DNA of 64,000 nucleotides from Symsagittifera roscoffensis. Lineage: Eukaryota > Xenacoelomorpha > Acoela > Convolutidae. Of this stretch, positions 45,686-57,064 are shown in pieces. The stretch's first letter is position 1; each line of letters opens with the position of its first letter. Where the stretch lies: assembly GCF_963678635.1 (NCBI RefSeq), contig NC_087071.1, positions 2,718,537 through 2,782,536 on the forward strand, given 5' to 3'. The notes under the pieces are model-generated. The model made no database searches. It was given only the letters and a program-made list of their open reading frames with translations, and had not been told where the DNA came from. The position numbers and the translations under genes are program-made.

Positions 45686-47489
45686 GCCGACAACTTGGAT
45701 CCCTACACCGCTCAAATTCACACCCAACCAACCTCAACACTCCAATTACAATAATTCCACTTTTTGCCTTCCCACCACCCGATTTCCCAACCAATAATAT
45801 AACATCAGGCATGAATTCAGACACTAATTCACACATCTCAGTTTTATACTCTATCTCACAACTCAATAACCCAGATATTGAAACCCCTGACGAATTTGCA
45901 GACTCTGAACCATCTTCATCCAATAATTTTCAAACCAATCCCTCAGTTTTTTCGAAACCCCCTTTTCAACCAATCCCACCATATAACCCACTCCCATCCA
46001 TTTCTACACCATCCTATGCTTCACAAGTTACCACAACCTACTCCTCATTTCATTCAGACCGATCATCCAATTCTCCAGATACTCCCCAAATCTCCCAGGA
46101 ACTAGATAATTTTATCACCTTACAACAACAACCCTTCCACCTTGAAAACCCCACTATAAATCAGATTTCATCCACAATAGAATCATCAAACCCACCTACC
46201 CCTACACCCTCTTCAGCTTATACCGCATCATTAGCACAATCATCTACATCCACCGAATCATCACTTAGCACTAATAGAGCTTACCACACTTTCAAAAGAA
46301 AATTCCCAAACCATCCATTTCCAACAAAACCAGGAACAGCACGTGAATATATAAATCATCCAAATCACACTAACACGAAAGAATTTTTAGCAATCACCTT
46401 ACCTTCATTTCCACAATATACTTTGAACACCCCTACAGATACTAACGATACACGTAGTTTTGTAGATGAACAAGTTTTAATGCCTACACTTCATTGGACA
46501 TCATATTATCATTTTACTAACCCCCTTTGCCTACCTTTATCTAATACTCACATCGATATAGAACGAAATCAAGATATGCTATATCGACTAACTACACCAC
46601 TAACACATAGACAATTTACTTACATTGGATATAAAAAATCACTAAAAACATACACTGCACCCCGAGCTAACGAATATACGCTAGAATATTACGATCATAA
46701 TATCATCCGAACTAACCAAGACCAATTTTTAGATGATGATCGCTTCGCTAACCCACAAATCACAGAAAAAATTTTCATCAAAACACCATATGTTTTCACA
46801 CTCAATATATTTGATCGCAAATTCGACCACATCATTTCTGAAGCACTAACCGACACACAAGCTTACGAAAGTTTTAAAGAAAGATTTCAATTTTTTTCAC
46901 TAACCTTTCATTTCCTTGCACCACATGAAAGAGATTTACACTGCTCACATGACATTATGTACGCACTAAACAAACCCACACATATACATATTACCGCTTT
47001 ATACAAAATCACTTTGACCTACACACTCCATCAAGACAACCACACCATCGTTTTCAATTTATTAACTCTAAATACACATCACCATTTTTTCTAAACTTCA
47101 CATATTGCATCAAAGATACTAACCTTCACGGTATTCTTCGCAATTATGATCCCATAACCCAAATGTATATTTTTTGTCCCATCACAAAGACCTTCAACGC
47201 AGAAGAATCCAGACCCTTCCTTATCCCACATGAATTTGTTCAACCTATAGAAATCCCCATATTAGAATTCATTCACAACACTAAATATAACCACAAATTA
47301 TATAATCTCATCCAAAACACACCTTATGATTTTGCAGTTGGCACTGAAGAACTAAAAACCATTAAAGCACTTCAATTGCTTTGGCCACTGCTTCAAACTA
47401 AAAACATCATTCGCATATTAGCAAAGTTACTAACAAATTCCGACATAATCCACGACATCTTCCCCCACGGTTTTTTCCCCGACGACTAA
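45682..47489 (+). pseudogene. ORF4, copy 2 (one frameshift)
   Basis: Open from ATG 45682 to a 1-nt deletion at about 46957 (ATTATGTACG against ATTTTGTTACG in copy 1), then continuing in the next frame to TAA 47487-47489. 1808 nt plus the lost base equals the 1809 nt of copy 1. The N-terminal third is low complexity (PPPDFP, STPSYASQ, TPTPSSAY). The rest is Tyr/Phe/His-rich and looks folded. There is no signal peptide or membrane segment, so a cytoplasmic or virion-internal role is more likely than a second envelope (inference). Confidence 0.75.
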
Positions 47490-47492
47490 CAG

Positions 47493-47574
47493 GTGAGTAT
47501 AATTTATATATATACTAATAAATTCAAAATAAAACACTAACCATGCTTTATCCATGTTTTATTTAGATTTTTAG
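47493..47574 (+). other. 82-nt intron after ORF4, copy 2
   Basis: CAG|GTGAGT directly after the stop, ACTAAC at 47536-47541, and ATTTTTAG ending at 47574. The same arrangement is seen in copies 1 and 3. Confidence 0.7.
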
Positions 47575-49082
47575 TCTTCATCTCACGATCATCTGCAAAA
47601 TACACAAAAGAAAAATAAAAAATAAAACTTCTTCAAATTATCCCAAACTCTAATAATCTTTTGCACCAGCTAAATTAAATAAAATTCATACAATTGTAAT
47701 AAATTAATTTATAAATTATTTCCCTAAAAGCAGTAATTCTAATAATGATGAAAATTTGTAACTTAATTTTTCCCCAAAACAAGCAATAAAATTGAAATTC
47801 TATGTAGTAAATTAATAAAACGCAAATGCAGTACTAACCTTTTGACAAGTACTAACCTTCATTCATTCGCACAAGAATTCTATCCAAACTCGCACAGCTC
47901 GCCCACGAAGAATTGTTTAAATAATGAATTTCAGTTTCAAGCTTTCACACTCAACAACTCTAACACACGATAACAAGTTTCAAACTTTCCTTTAACCCGG
48001 TTGGAAAGAAATTATATACTAAACAAAACTAACCAATGCAGCTTACTAAACACCACAACACATAGAATAACAGCATGACTAAGAAAAGGAAACCAACGGT
48101 ACCCAAACCGGATTAACCCTGTTTAAAACTGGATAATTTATTCTTTTGAAGACTATTATAAAGTCTAAGAAAGAAATAATAAAACACAAAAAAGTCGAAA
48201 GACAAACCCATACCAAAAACAATTTGATTTTTGAAAAAAGGACACAACCAACGAAACATAAGAAAAACCACAATAAACCCAACATAAAACGTTATCACAT
48301 AACAGGACCTCTCACAGAAACCGCACGAAATCATACTCCCACTCCTGGCCTAACCCACCAGAGAGGACGTCCTGAGCATGCTCTATAGCCGGCCTAACCC
48401 ACCGCGCTACATCCACGCTTTGTGACCACACTCCCATTTTTAATAAGAGGTACTCAAGGGTGAGTAACTCTTCAAAATAACCGAACTAAAACAAAAAGCT
48501 TTTGTGAAAACAACTAACCAAAATCATAATTAAAACACCAAACTAATAAAAATTTTATAAAATGTAAATTATATCTTGCAGTATATAGATCAGCATACAA
48601 CACCAAAGACGAACATCAAAAGACAAAATGACCCCACTACACTCGAAAAAGAATGGCCAACCATAATCAATATGCCGCCCACAATCACAACTCAAAGGAT
48701 TTAGAGTACGACTTGACTTCGCAGAAAAGGACTTCATTGAACTAGAACAATGACCACCTCGATGTTCAAGTATACGTACAGATCCGAGTAACCAGGCATC
48801 CCCTCCACGCACAATCTCCACGCCATTCCCAGACAAGGTCAAACACAAAGAAGTTCTCTACATGAAACGAAAAAAGCTGTCATAGCCAACCATTCTGAAA
48901 TCAGATTTGAGTTTGTTGCGAAAACCCAGTCGTTGTCATAAGAAGACACAACGATTGAATCTGGAACTTCACTAACAAGAGAACCCAGACGAAATATGAT
49001 GTTCGCCAAATACCAACGTCAATCATCCATCTTTTGAATTGCAGAAAGACTATTCTAAAAAACTCTGTAAAACCCGGATGGG
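47575..49082 (+). other. 3' non-coding region, copy 2
   Basis: Same contents as 26252-27755: the MTKKRKPTVPK mini-frame at 48075, a lysine-rich frame at 48146-48388, the A-box-like antisense region (48391-48427), a 28-nt hairpin (48445-48472), and an antisense frame shortened to 48555-48848. It ends ACCCGGATGGG before the LTR. Confidence 0.5.
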
Positions 49083-49492
49083 TGGAACCTGATCTAAACT
49101 ACATTTTATGATTGGATAAATTAGATATTTTACCGCTGTAAAGTATTTAATATTAACCAATCATGATCCATCTAACTAACAACCCACTTATTTGTAAGTG
49201 CTGAAATTACTTGTAATTTCAGCACCAGAGAGATTTGAATTTAAATTAGAAATTAGTTGACTCTCCAAGAAGACTTCAGCAGCCGCAATAAACCAGTATA
49301 CCCTAGATCTATTGAGCCTAGCAGAGACTAGTTAAACACCCTGAGACTAGATAGTATAAGAGTAAGAATAGGATCGGTATTAGACTAAGAAGCTGCACGA
49401 ATCTATCCGGCCGAAAATAAGATAGCGTGACGAGCAGACGGTGTACCCTATCCGAAATTACTCTATGAGTCAACCACCTCGGTTATAACTCA
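49083..49492 (+). repeat. 3' LTR, copy 2
   Basis: 410 bp, TGGAACC...TAACTCA, with the perfect stem-loop at 49198-49225 and AATAAA in the usual context. Confidence 0.93.
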
Positions 49493-49496
49493 CTTT
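49493..49496. repeat. Target site duplication CTTT, right
   Basis: Pairs with 30721-30724. Confidence 0.85.
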
Positions 49497-49925
49497 CAAT
49501 TATATTTTTACGATACAGACGAATTTTGAAAACCATAGTTAAATACGTTAAAAGAAAAAAGAGTTATGGAGAAATCAACCAAAAGCTTTCAGAAGGAAGC
49601 GAACTGAACTTAGACGCCCGGAATGCTCCCGCAAAAAGTTGTCCGTTATATTTCACAAAATTTAAAATAAAATTATTGGACATTGATTTTTCGTTTACCT
49701 TGTCATTAAAAATATTGCATCTTATTCGAAATTTAATTCATTGGTTTACAAGCAACTTTTAACTGTTTACGTTAGGTTAATAGAGTACACTGAGTTAATT
49801 TCTTACCTCGTGTTTTGCACCCAGGAATCGCCTGATTCTCAGGAAGTCACTTGTAATTCGCACTGTTAAGATCAAAAACTGGCTTCATACTTGTAAGGAA
49901 TTCTCAGAAAACGTCGTTTTAAAAA
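49497..49925 (+). other. Probable BEL leader, no gene
   Basis: Holds TTCTTACCTCGTGTTTTGCACCCAGG near 49800, similar to sequences at about 29827 and 30011. An open stretch at 49526-49762 has no recognisable content. Confidence 0.3.
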
Positions 49926-51774
49926 TGAAAAAAATAGTCCTTCTTTTAACCCCTCGTGTTTCCGACAAAACGGCCTTGGAAAAATGGTTCGAGCTTTCAA
50001 CTCACACAAACGATGAAACTCTTACAAAAAGCCCAATCTATATTGACACTTAGCCAATTTGAAAATTTTAAATCGCGAAGCTCTGCAACCAAACCACAGA
50101 AAAGTCAAGTGGAATCCTCTAAGACTTCTAGCCAAAAAGAAAGGAGATCTGAAAGTTGCAAAGGTACGCCGTGAACAAATAGAGCGACAAAATGAAGCTA
50201 AATTTCGATTGAAACAACAGAAAAATCTATTAGAACTGAAAAATTGGCCATACAAAACCGATTTAAATTGTCCGACGCCTCTTTAACTGAAATGCGATTC
50301 TTGAAGACATGAAAGTGAAGTCAACTTTGATAGACTAGCCCGAGAAGACTCTGGCCAGAAATATGAGGACGAAAAACTGGGCGAACAAAACAACCGAAGA
50401 AACTCAGTCTGCAAAAGATCCAAACCGTTACCGTTTGCTTCTGGTTTCAAACCGTTCTGCGTTAAACCAGTCTACCAATCTTTCCAACCGGCGATATTTG
50501 TCTCGATTAGTAAAATGGATGGATTCAATACCAGCATCAGAAGCCCGTTTCGTTCTAGATCCGAAACAGTTTTAACCCAAAATAACACTTAATACTTTCC
50601 GAAACTTTTGCAAACGTCTGTTAAATCTACTGTGATACCCGTTGGTTTCAGTCAAATCACCCAAACAAGCCAAAATCAAACACTAGCTCAACCGGCTTCT
50701 GAATTCAAAATTGAAAACGTACCAAACTCGACTTTCAATTATTTGAATTCGACTTTCCCATTAACCAGTGGTTGAACCATCTTCTACCAGCCGAAGTCTG
50801 AATATACTAAAACGCTGCTGAACAATTTTCCGGATTTACGAGATGTAGGATTCAATTATTTTATTGTTGTCTCGGCAAAAAAATCATGTTGATCGAAACA
50901 ATCCTCCTCATCAACCAAATAATAAAGCGAAGTCTCTAACTATCGAAGACCTCCTCCTTGAGATTTTTACCCTGAATTGTAAAGATCTGCTACCAAAATG
51001 GGAATTGACTTAAAACAACGGTTATCTTTTACATTAGCACGATTGGTTCGGCCAGTTTATATGCGCTGTCGTCTGCGCTCGTTTGTGTGATGATGTCAAG
51101 TTGACATAATTGAAAATCCTTGTGACTGGGAACGCAAAAATGGCTTTGCTGATTTTGCCTGTTTCGGTGTTATGTATAAGGATGCCTTGAACACTCCTAT
51201 TCGTAAATTTGGCTAGCCAGAGACGGTAGTTAATTCTCCTGAGGTATGTTTTCCTATACCAAGGATTTGGAAGGTGTTGCTTTGCTGAACCAAGCATAAG
51301 CTAAACTGCCACCCAACATGAAAGAGTCGTGGGGTCTCCGCAAAGTAAGAAGGATTCCTTACAAACCATCTTTGTTTACTTTCAAGGATTGCTTGAAAAA
51401 AGGCAGAGGCGCATGAGCGCATGCGCGCTAACACTCCCAGAAATCAAAATCAAGAAAAATAAGCAAAAGATGGCCCTTCTGAAACAGTAACGAAAACTTT
51501 GCAGTCCAATTCAAAATTTCAAGTGTCTGACAAAAAAACCCCTCATCAGTATAAACCATGTGTTGTTTGCAACGGAAACAGCAGAACTTCACTCTTTGGA
51601 GAAAAAATCTCTTTGCATTCATCTAGTCTCGATTTAGAAACAGTCAAAAGTACGTGTGTGACTTCTGTTCTCCGTGTTAAAGGTCGGCGTCAAATTGTTG
51701 AGTTGGAGTTGTCCAGCAACACAACCAGCTCTTATAATCTTGTTCTTTGTGATTCAGTTTACAGTCTTTCGTAG
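49926..51774 (+). pseudogene. gag: BEL/Pao gag remnant
   Basis: Decayed plus-strand frames. At 50059-50286 there is a charged heptad-like stretch (KKKGDLKVAKVRREQIERQ) like the coiled coil of BEL Gag. Near 51306-51410 comes LPPNMKESWGLRKVRR followed by FTFKDCLKKG, the region typical before the knuckle. At 51558-51600 a knuckle-like CVVCNG...F..K lacks the usual full Cys/His set. Many stops and frameshifts. Confidence 0.65.
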
Positions 51775-52860
51775 ATTTCCGCTGAACTTGGTGAAACAAT
51801 TAGTTTCTCAGGTGAAAAGATGAACATCGCAGTCAATAGAAAAATTCAGAAAAGGTTTTAATGACAAAACACATAAATATAGTAAATTATGGCATTAAGG
51901 AATCAAACTCATACAATTTTCACGCTAGGCTTGTTATGAAGAATGACTTGACCTTAGCGTCTGATACAATCAAGGTCAGTGAACTTTAAAAGGTGTATCC
52001 CCATTTAGCTGCAGTGCCTTCTTGACGTAACAATGTTCTGACGTGAAAATGAATTTAGGCCAATACTGTTTTCACGCCATCCGACCATTGGAAATTTGGG
52101 GTGATCGAACTCGAAATTCACCAATTGCGGTATGTAGTGGTTGTGTTCTCAGTGGTCCTCTTCTATCTCTCAAAGGTTTGCCATCTCACTGTTTCAAACG
52201 TAGTTTTGAAGACAACTCTTTTTTCGAGCAAGTCAATAATTGGTATGAATTTGAGTTTTACGGTAATTATAAAGCAGCCGATTCGCATTCAGCATCAGAC
52301 AGGCAAGCTCAAAAAACGACTGAACTGACTCTTTTGCATGACGGAACTCGATACTTCGTTGGTATGCTTTGGGTCAATAAGGATGTCAGCTTGCCGAATA
52401 ATTACTACTCCTTATTTGCCCATTTTATCCTTTTGTAAAAGCAGTTTGGAAAACCTTTCAACTGAAAAATCTTGGGACAATCGAAAAAACCTTAACGTTA
52501 AAATTTTTCCGGAATATTTGGAAATTGGATAATTTTTATTTGAAATTCAATGAGTTGAGCACGCGCACCGAACGCGAGTCCTATTTACCCCACAATCTAG
52601 GGGTCAACCAGAGTAAACATGGAACGGTGAGGCGTTTTTTAAACGTTGCTTAGAAGTTTCATGTGTCTCCTTGAGCCAGTCACATTTGGTAGGTCCTGAT
52701 CTGTTGCAAAACTGGTTGAGATCGCTCCTCCCGTTCAGACAACATAAATTTGAAGAATTGGCAGACATTGAAGAAATGTTCCTTCAAGTAAAGGTCATTT
52801 CAGCTGACCAGCAGTCGTTGAATTTTTTTGTGGGGGGAGGACCCCTCAAGTGAAAGATAA
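51775..52860 (+). pseudogene. pol: BEL/Pao protease-RT remnant
   Basis: At 52043-52180 the BEL signature MNLGQYCFHAIRPLE is followed by CVLSGPL. At 52240-52420 come a linker and VGMLWVNKDVSLPNN, the BEL RT N-terminus. Around 52579-52850, over several frames: YLPHNLGVNQSKHGTVR, then LVGPDLLQNWLRSLLPFRQHK and ADIEEMFLQVKV (the first RT aspartate region). The order and motifs are specific to BEL/Pao. Stops separate the blocks. Confidence 0.8.
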
Positions 52861-53202
52861 TTACGCCAAAATTTTAGTTGATTCTTCCGCTGTTCTAGAT
52901 AACTTCTTTGAGGATGGTTTCTCAGAGTCCATTGCCGGCCCGAATGAAACACAAAACCTGATCGGACTAAAAAAAAGTGTTGAGTCTAGGAGGTTTTAAA
53001 TTAACCAAGTTTGCCAGCAGTGCGCCAGTATTAGCAAAAAAGGTAAATCTTGAGAACAGTAAGATTGGCACTGTGGAAGAAATCAATCTAAACGTTGACA
53101 CATCAACGCACGTCTAAAAAAGGATTCAAAAATCGTACCTTAAACGTTAGTCGTGTCGTGAACAAAAAAAAACAAAACCGATTACGCATCGCATCGTCGT
53201 AA
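52861..53202 (+). pseudogene. BEL RT middle part, poorly preserved
   Basis: Lies between recognisable RT and RNase H blocks. Fragments such as NYAKILVDSSAV..NFFEDG..ESIAG fit the connector of a BEL polymerase, but the catalytic YXDD is not seen, so it is deleted or mutated beyond recognition. Confidence 0.5.
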
Positions 53203-53640
53203 TTGAAGTATCGTCGGTTTTCGACCCAATTGATTTATTTGCATCGCACATCGTTCGTGCCCGGCTTCTTTCGAGCCAGCAGTGTGATAAGCCATTGTCA
53301 GGTGAACTTCAAAAAGAAATTATGGTGGCACTCTGGTTTACCAATGATTGCGCGTGTAGTAGTTTCTCGTTGTTTCATCGACAGCCCGGTAGACCAAACA
53401 GAACTGCATTTATTTGGTGACAACTCCCAGGACGACCAATGCTCGGTTACTTTACTGCGCGGGCTCACCGTTGTCACAAATGAAATCAAGAACTCTTTTT
53501 TTATCGGAAAAGCTGATGTAGCCACGATAAAAGTTTATTTAAAACCTAAGCTTGAATTGCAAGCCGCAGTACTGGCGAGCCGTATGAGACTTGAAATCGA
53601 GAAATCAATGACAATTAGGTTCTAAAGTTCATACACGTGA
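53203..53640 (+). pseudogene. pol: BEL/Pao RNase H remnant
   Basis: An open stretch to 53625 with VSRCFIDSP, VDQTELHLFGDNSQDD (the first RNase H Asp region, usually HVFSDAS in this superfamily), and KLELQAAVLASRM, the highly characteristic BEL phrase. The C-terminal half of the domain is missing. Confidence 0.85.
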
Positions 53641-54289
53641 ACAGAGAGCACTACTGTACTGCTTAACTGGTCTGTCTTTTTAGCTAATTTGGTTAACGGA
53701 ATTCTCGAAACCATTAATATTTATTAGTGGTTCCATGTCTCCAGGGGCGAAATTTCAGCAGATACCGGCAGTTAGGGAATAACTCAGGCACTGAAAGAAA
53801 GGTCCACACTTTTTGAAAACTAAAGATTGAACTTCCAAACCTGACTCAGAAAGTCTCACCAGCTTTCGACTCAAAAGACCTTCATTTGATTTGAGCGAAG
53901 ATGTTGAACAAGCTACAATTTCACCTCCACATCTTTAACCAACAATTCAGATTTTGTCTGGGAAGATTTTAGTTCTTTTCCAAACCTTCAAAAAAAAGCG
54001 CGGCTTTTATGCTGAGTATATCGCCTCATCGCCGTCGAAATTGCAAAACTCGTTTGATATCCGATCCATCCAAATTAGAAGTAGCTGACAAAAGGTATTC
54101 GTAGTGGCACTGTCAGTGTCGTTCCCGTCGAAGTCAATGCACTTCACAAAAAACAGTCCCTTAAGAATTAGAACCGAATAGCTTCTTTTTTGCGTTCAAC
54201 GGTCCCGGTGGTCTAGTCTGTTCCACTGGCCATATTCGCCTTCTCGCCGCCTATGAGTTTTTTGTTAGGTATCCCATGACACTTCTAAC
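53641..54289 (+). pseudogene. BEL pol connector, decayed
   Basis: Sits between RNase H and integrase of the same element. Stops in all frames. No confident motif. Confidence 0.4.
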
Positions 54290-54882
54290 ATTTATTCACC
54301 ATAACAAACATTACCAAACTTTTGATTATCTGCGTGCTGTTTTACAATTAGAATACGTTGCATAGGGGCTCCATACTGCCCTCGTTCAGTAGAACACCAT
54401 TGCGTGTTATGCCAAAAAGAAGAGCTAAAGTTACTACGCCAATGATAGCTGATCTTCCGCTCGAGCGACCGGGTTACCGATAACTGCCATTCGCGAACTG
54501 CCGAGAGGACTACTTCGGCTTGTTCCACGTAACAATTCGACAAAACTCAGAGAAAAGCTGGGGCTTCTTATGCACGTGAATGACGACCCTGACGTTTATT
54601 TAAAGATTGTACGTGTTAATGGATACAATATCCTGGGTAAACGGAAGTGAACGCTTCATTACTCGGCAAGGAAAACTATCGATCATCTGGTCAGTAATTG
54701 GTACGAAAATCGTTGGCTCGGCCAAAAAGCTGATTTCGTGCATAGAGAACTCGAATTGCTACTCGTTCTGCACGCTCACACACACCTAATCTGAAAATTC
54801 AATCCACCCAGTGCTCCGTATCATGACGGTGTGTGGGAAAGGCTCATCCGGAGCTCCAAACGAGTTTTGGGTCTTTTTCATG
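54290..54882 (+). pseudogene. pol: BEL/Pao integrase remnant, part 1
   Basis: Around 54470-54580 a frame reads NCREDYFGLFHVT...KSWGFLCT, the BEL core with the first catalytic Asp. Then DPDVYLKIVRVNGY..., and at about 54805-54890 PSAPYHDGVWERLIRSSKRVLG, the conserved block with the catalytic Glu region. Several frames are needed. Interrupted at 54883 by a small element. A minus-strand copy lies at 61330-61690. Confidence 0.8.
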
Positions 54883-55273
54883 ATAGCCCCTCCCAAAAAA
54901 AAATGACCTCAAGAACCTTTCCCACTATACTCCCCCCGCAAAGTTCCAACTATATACACACTCTCCGTACTGATTTATACTACCATATATACTTGAACTT
55001 TTTGTATTGGAAATAGTTCAATTAGGATTTTAAGTTGATTTTTGCGATGATTTCGAAGAAATAATGAGAAACAAAGGTCAATTTCAGGAACATATTAGTG
55101 ATGCAAAAGTGGAATCAGTTGATTGAACCAAAATACCATTCATAAATGTAAGCATCGAAACTGTTTATTTGAACTGCCTAATGGTATAATACGATGGGGC
55201 TATAATAGGAAAAATTGAGGGCCTATAAAGTGAAAGGCTTGGGGGAGCTTTGATAGTAAGCTGGGAGGCTATA
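54883..55273. mobile_element. Small TIR-like insertion in the BEL integrase
   Basis: About 0.39 kb between two integrase blocks. The ends look inverted: ATAGCCCCTCCCA on the left and GGGAGGCTATA on the right, each followed inward by related C-rich/G-rich phrases. It has no coding capacity. The matching end GGGAGGGGCTATA is also found in the right arm near 61254-61266, so the insertion predates the duplication. Confidence 0.5.
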
Positions 55274-55700
55274 ATGCGAATTACCCAGAGTTTTTCATGA
55301 TTTTCTGTAGTTCCGAAACCTCAATAAGGAAGTCCTCATGACCGTTTTTTCTTAGTTGAGCATTCTCCAAATAACCCTCCGCTCACACCCGTAATATTGC
55401 GATCCGAACGATCTCGAAGCGTTAACACCGAACCACTTTCTACTTTGCAAGACACCGCGCAAATAGTTTTCCGCCTTGAATTTAAGCGAAAACTCATACA
55501 CCGAAAGCGCTACCCCGAGCTCAGTTCTGTGCAAATGCCATCTGGACTCGTTGGCTCCATGAGTTCGTACGAACGCTTAACAAACGAGCGAAATGGTTTT
55601 CTCCGCGAGAATCACACATGAAAACTGGAGATCTCATTCGGATGATTGAAGATAAAAGTCCGAGGGGCCATTCTAATTATGCTTACGTTTTCTAATTATA
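55274..55700 (+). pseudogene. pol: BEL/Pao integrase C-terminus
   Basis: A frame near 55530-55690 reads WTRWLHEFVRTLNKRAKWF and then MKTGDLIRMIEDKSPRGH, the standard BEL C-terminal (R)WLREY...KW... and GDLVL..D...PRG motifs. The right-arm copy at 60431-60658 on the minus strand keeps the next part (ARVRSLNYGNDRIARSAVN), which is deleted here. Confidence 0.85.
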
Positions 55701-56347
55701 ATGGAGCCATTTCATATAAGTGTTTTCGGGTCAGTTTTAGCAAAAAAGTTACTTAGAGCAAAGAAAATTCTTTAACCTTTGGAACTGAAACGTGAACTAA
55801 ATTAAGTCTTATTTCGGTTTTTGCTTAAATTTTTTTGTTCGCCGTAGTCGATAAAATTTCTTTCTGTTCAGCCTCAACTCATTACAATAAGTTATGATAG
55901 ATTGAATTGTTCACAGACATGTTCCGGTTGATGAGAAAATGTTATCAGTTTTTCTGGAAACCCTGAACTTAAATGGTAGTTTGAGTTTTTCCCGACCGTT
56001 TGAACAACCGTCCATACTGCCATACGAATAGCTAGTTTCCAGTTTCCCAGCCCCTCGTAAAAATACAAAACAAAACCGTCGAAAAACTGTTCATACTGAT
56101 ATTTGCATGTAAGATTCTAGTTACAGTCTCTTCACTCGATCACGCTTGCACGTTTTATTGCAAGTTAGATCATCAAAAGCTAACGTAAACAGACTTTTGT
56201 AAACTGATTATCAGAAAAAATCAGAGGGGGGGGGGGTGTTGAAACTTGCAAAGAGCTGGAAACTTAACTTGATTCAAGTTTGGATTAAAAAAAATTGAAA
56301 GTTTCCTCAGTTACAGGAAAAATTTTCTTGAAATAACAGATCAAAAT
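55701..56347 (+). repeat. Putative BEL 3' LTR sequence
   Basis: Directly follows the integrase C-terminus and is homologous to 28841-29520 and, inverted, to 59880-60430. LTR termini are not resolved, so LTR identity is inferred from position and repetition. A run of 10 G lies near 56226. Confidence 0.5.
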
Positions 56348-56562
56348 GGTTCTTTTCACTCCTCTCAACAGTTTTATTTCCTTTTCATAGTTGTTTTACG
56401 TGTTATTTTGGCCATTTGTTTGATTTTACGATAAAACGTATGGAGATCAAATCTTTTCATAGGTGTTTGTTTGTTGACTATCAAAATTCTTTGCCATATG
56501 ATAACGCAAAATAGCGTTCAAAACATTAAACTCAAAATGTATGGGTAAAGTTGAAAAGAGCC
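56348..56562. mobile_element. 215-bp TIR element (GGYTCTTTTC ends)
   Basis: The ends GGTTCTTTTCA and TGAAAAGAGCC are inverted repeats with one mismatch. No ORF. The same element, inverted and split by another insertion, is at 59091-59844. Its tips match the 220-bp elements at 57065 and 58051, but the interior differs. Confidence 0.65.
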
Positions 56563-56800
56563 GCCATAAATATACGAGTAAAAACGCGTGTTATCAAACA
56601 ATTTTTTATTTATTTTAACTGATTATTTTTAGATTTTACCTTCCTTAAAAAAACATCAATCTTATGGTGTAACGCGGGATTCAACAATAAAATTAAAACT
56701 ATTATTTAAAACTGTCAATGTCAATCAGTCGGCCAATTTTGAAGCAACCGAGTATTGAGAACAAAAAGTTACAGTTGGGGAAGAGAAAAGAGCTGTTCAG

Positions 56801-57064
56801 CTACTTACTTACCTAGCGCTGTAATTAGTGTGTTTTTGAATTCACTGGTTCTGGTTTTCTGAGCATCAAAAGTGGTTGAAAAGAATAAAGAGCACGTGAT
56901 ACCAACCTAATTTGAATCGAAAACTCTTTTCCCATCACCTTTCTTCGGGTTTCTTTTTAAGACAAACTAACGAGCGTTGTGATAATGATGTTAAGTTGTT
57001 TTACATGATTAGCAAACTACAATTTGTAAACTAGTTTTTCTTCCGTCTTCGCATTGTAACATTG
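56801..57064. other. Spacer of the inverted repeat, left part
   Basis: No feature seen. Confidence 0.3.

Larger units (their letters stand above)
30725..49492 (+). mobile_element. Giant Ty3/gypsy-type retroelement, copy 2 (18,768 bp)
   Basis: A complete insertion: LTR, internal region, LTR, flanked by CTTT on both sides. The two LTRs are 410 bp each and differ at 7 positions by my count. It has the same gene order as copy 1 without the RT triplication. Lesions are few but fatal: a 1-nt deletion in protease, a 103-nt deletion in RT, two stops and an 11-nt deletion in env, and a 1-nt deletion in ORF4. The gag start, ORF A, the 62-aa protein, ORF X and the integrase frame are open. Confidence 0.95.
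54290..56800 (+). repeat. Left arm of a large inverted repeat
   Basis: BEL integrase plus downstream sequence, repeated in reverse complement at 58880-61690. Anchors: MKTGD start at 55619 against 60658; the element at 56348-56562 against 59091-59844; CATCAATCTTATGGTGTAACG at about 56652 against its complement near 58982. Arm lengths differ because of later insertions and deletions. Confidence 0.8.
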
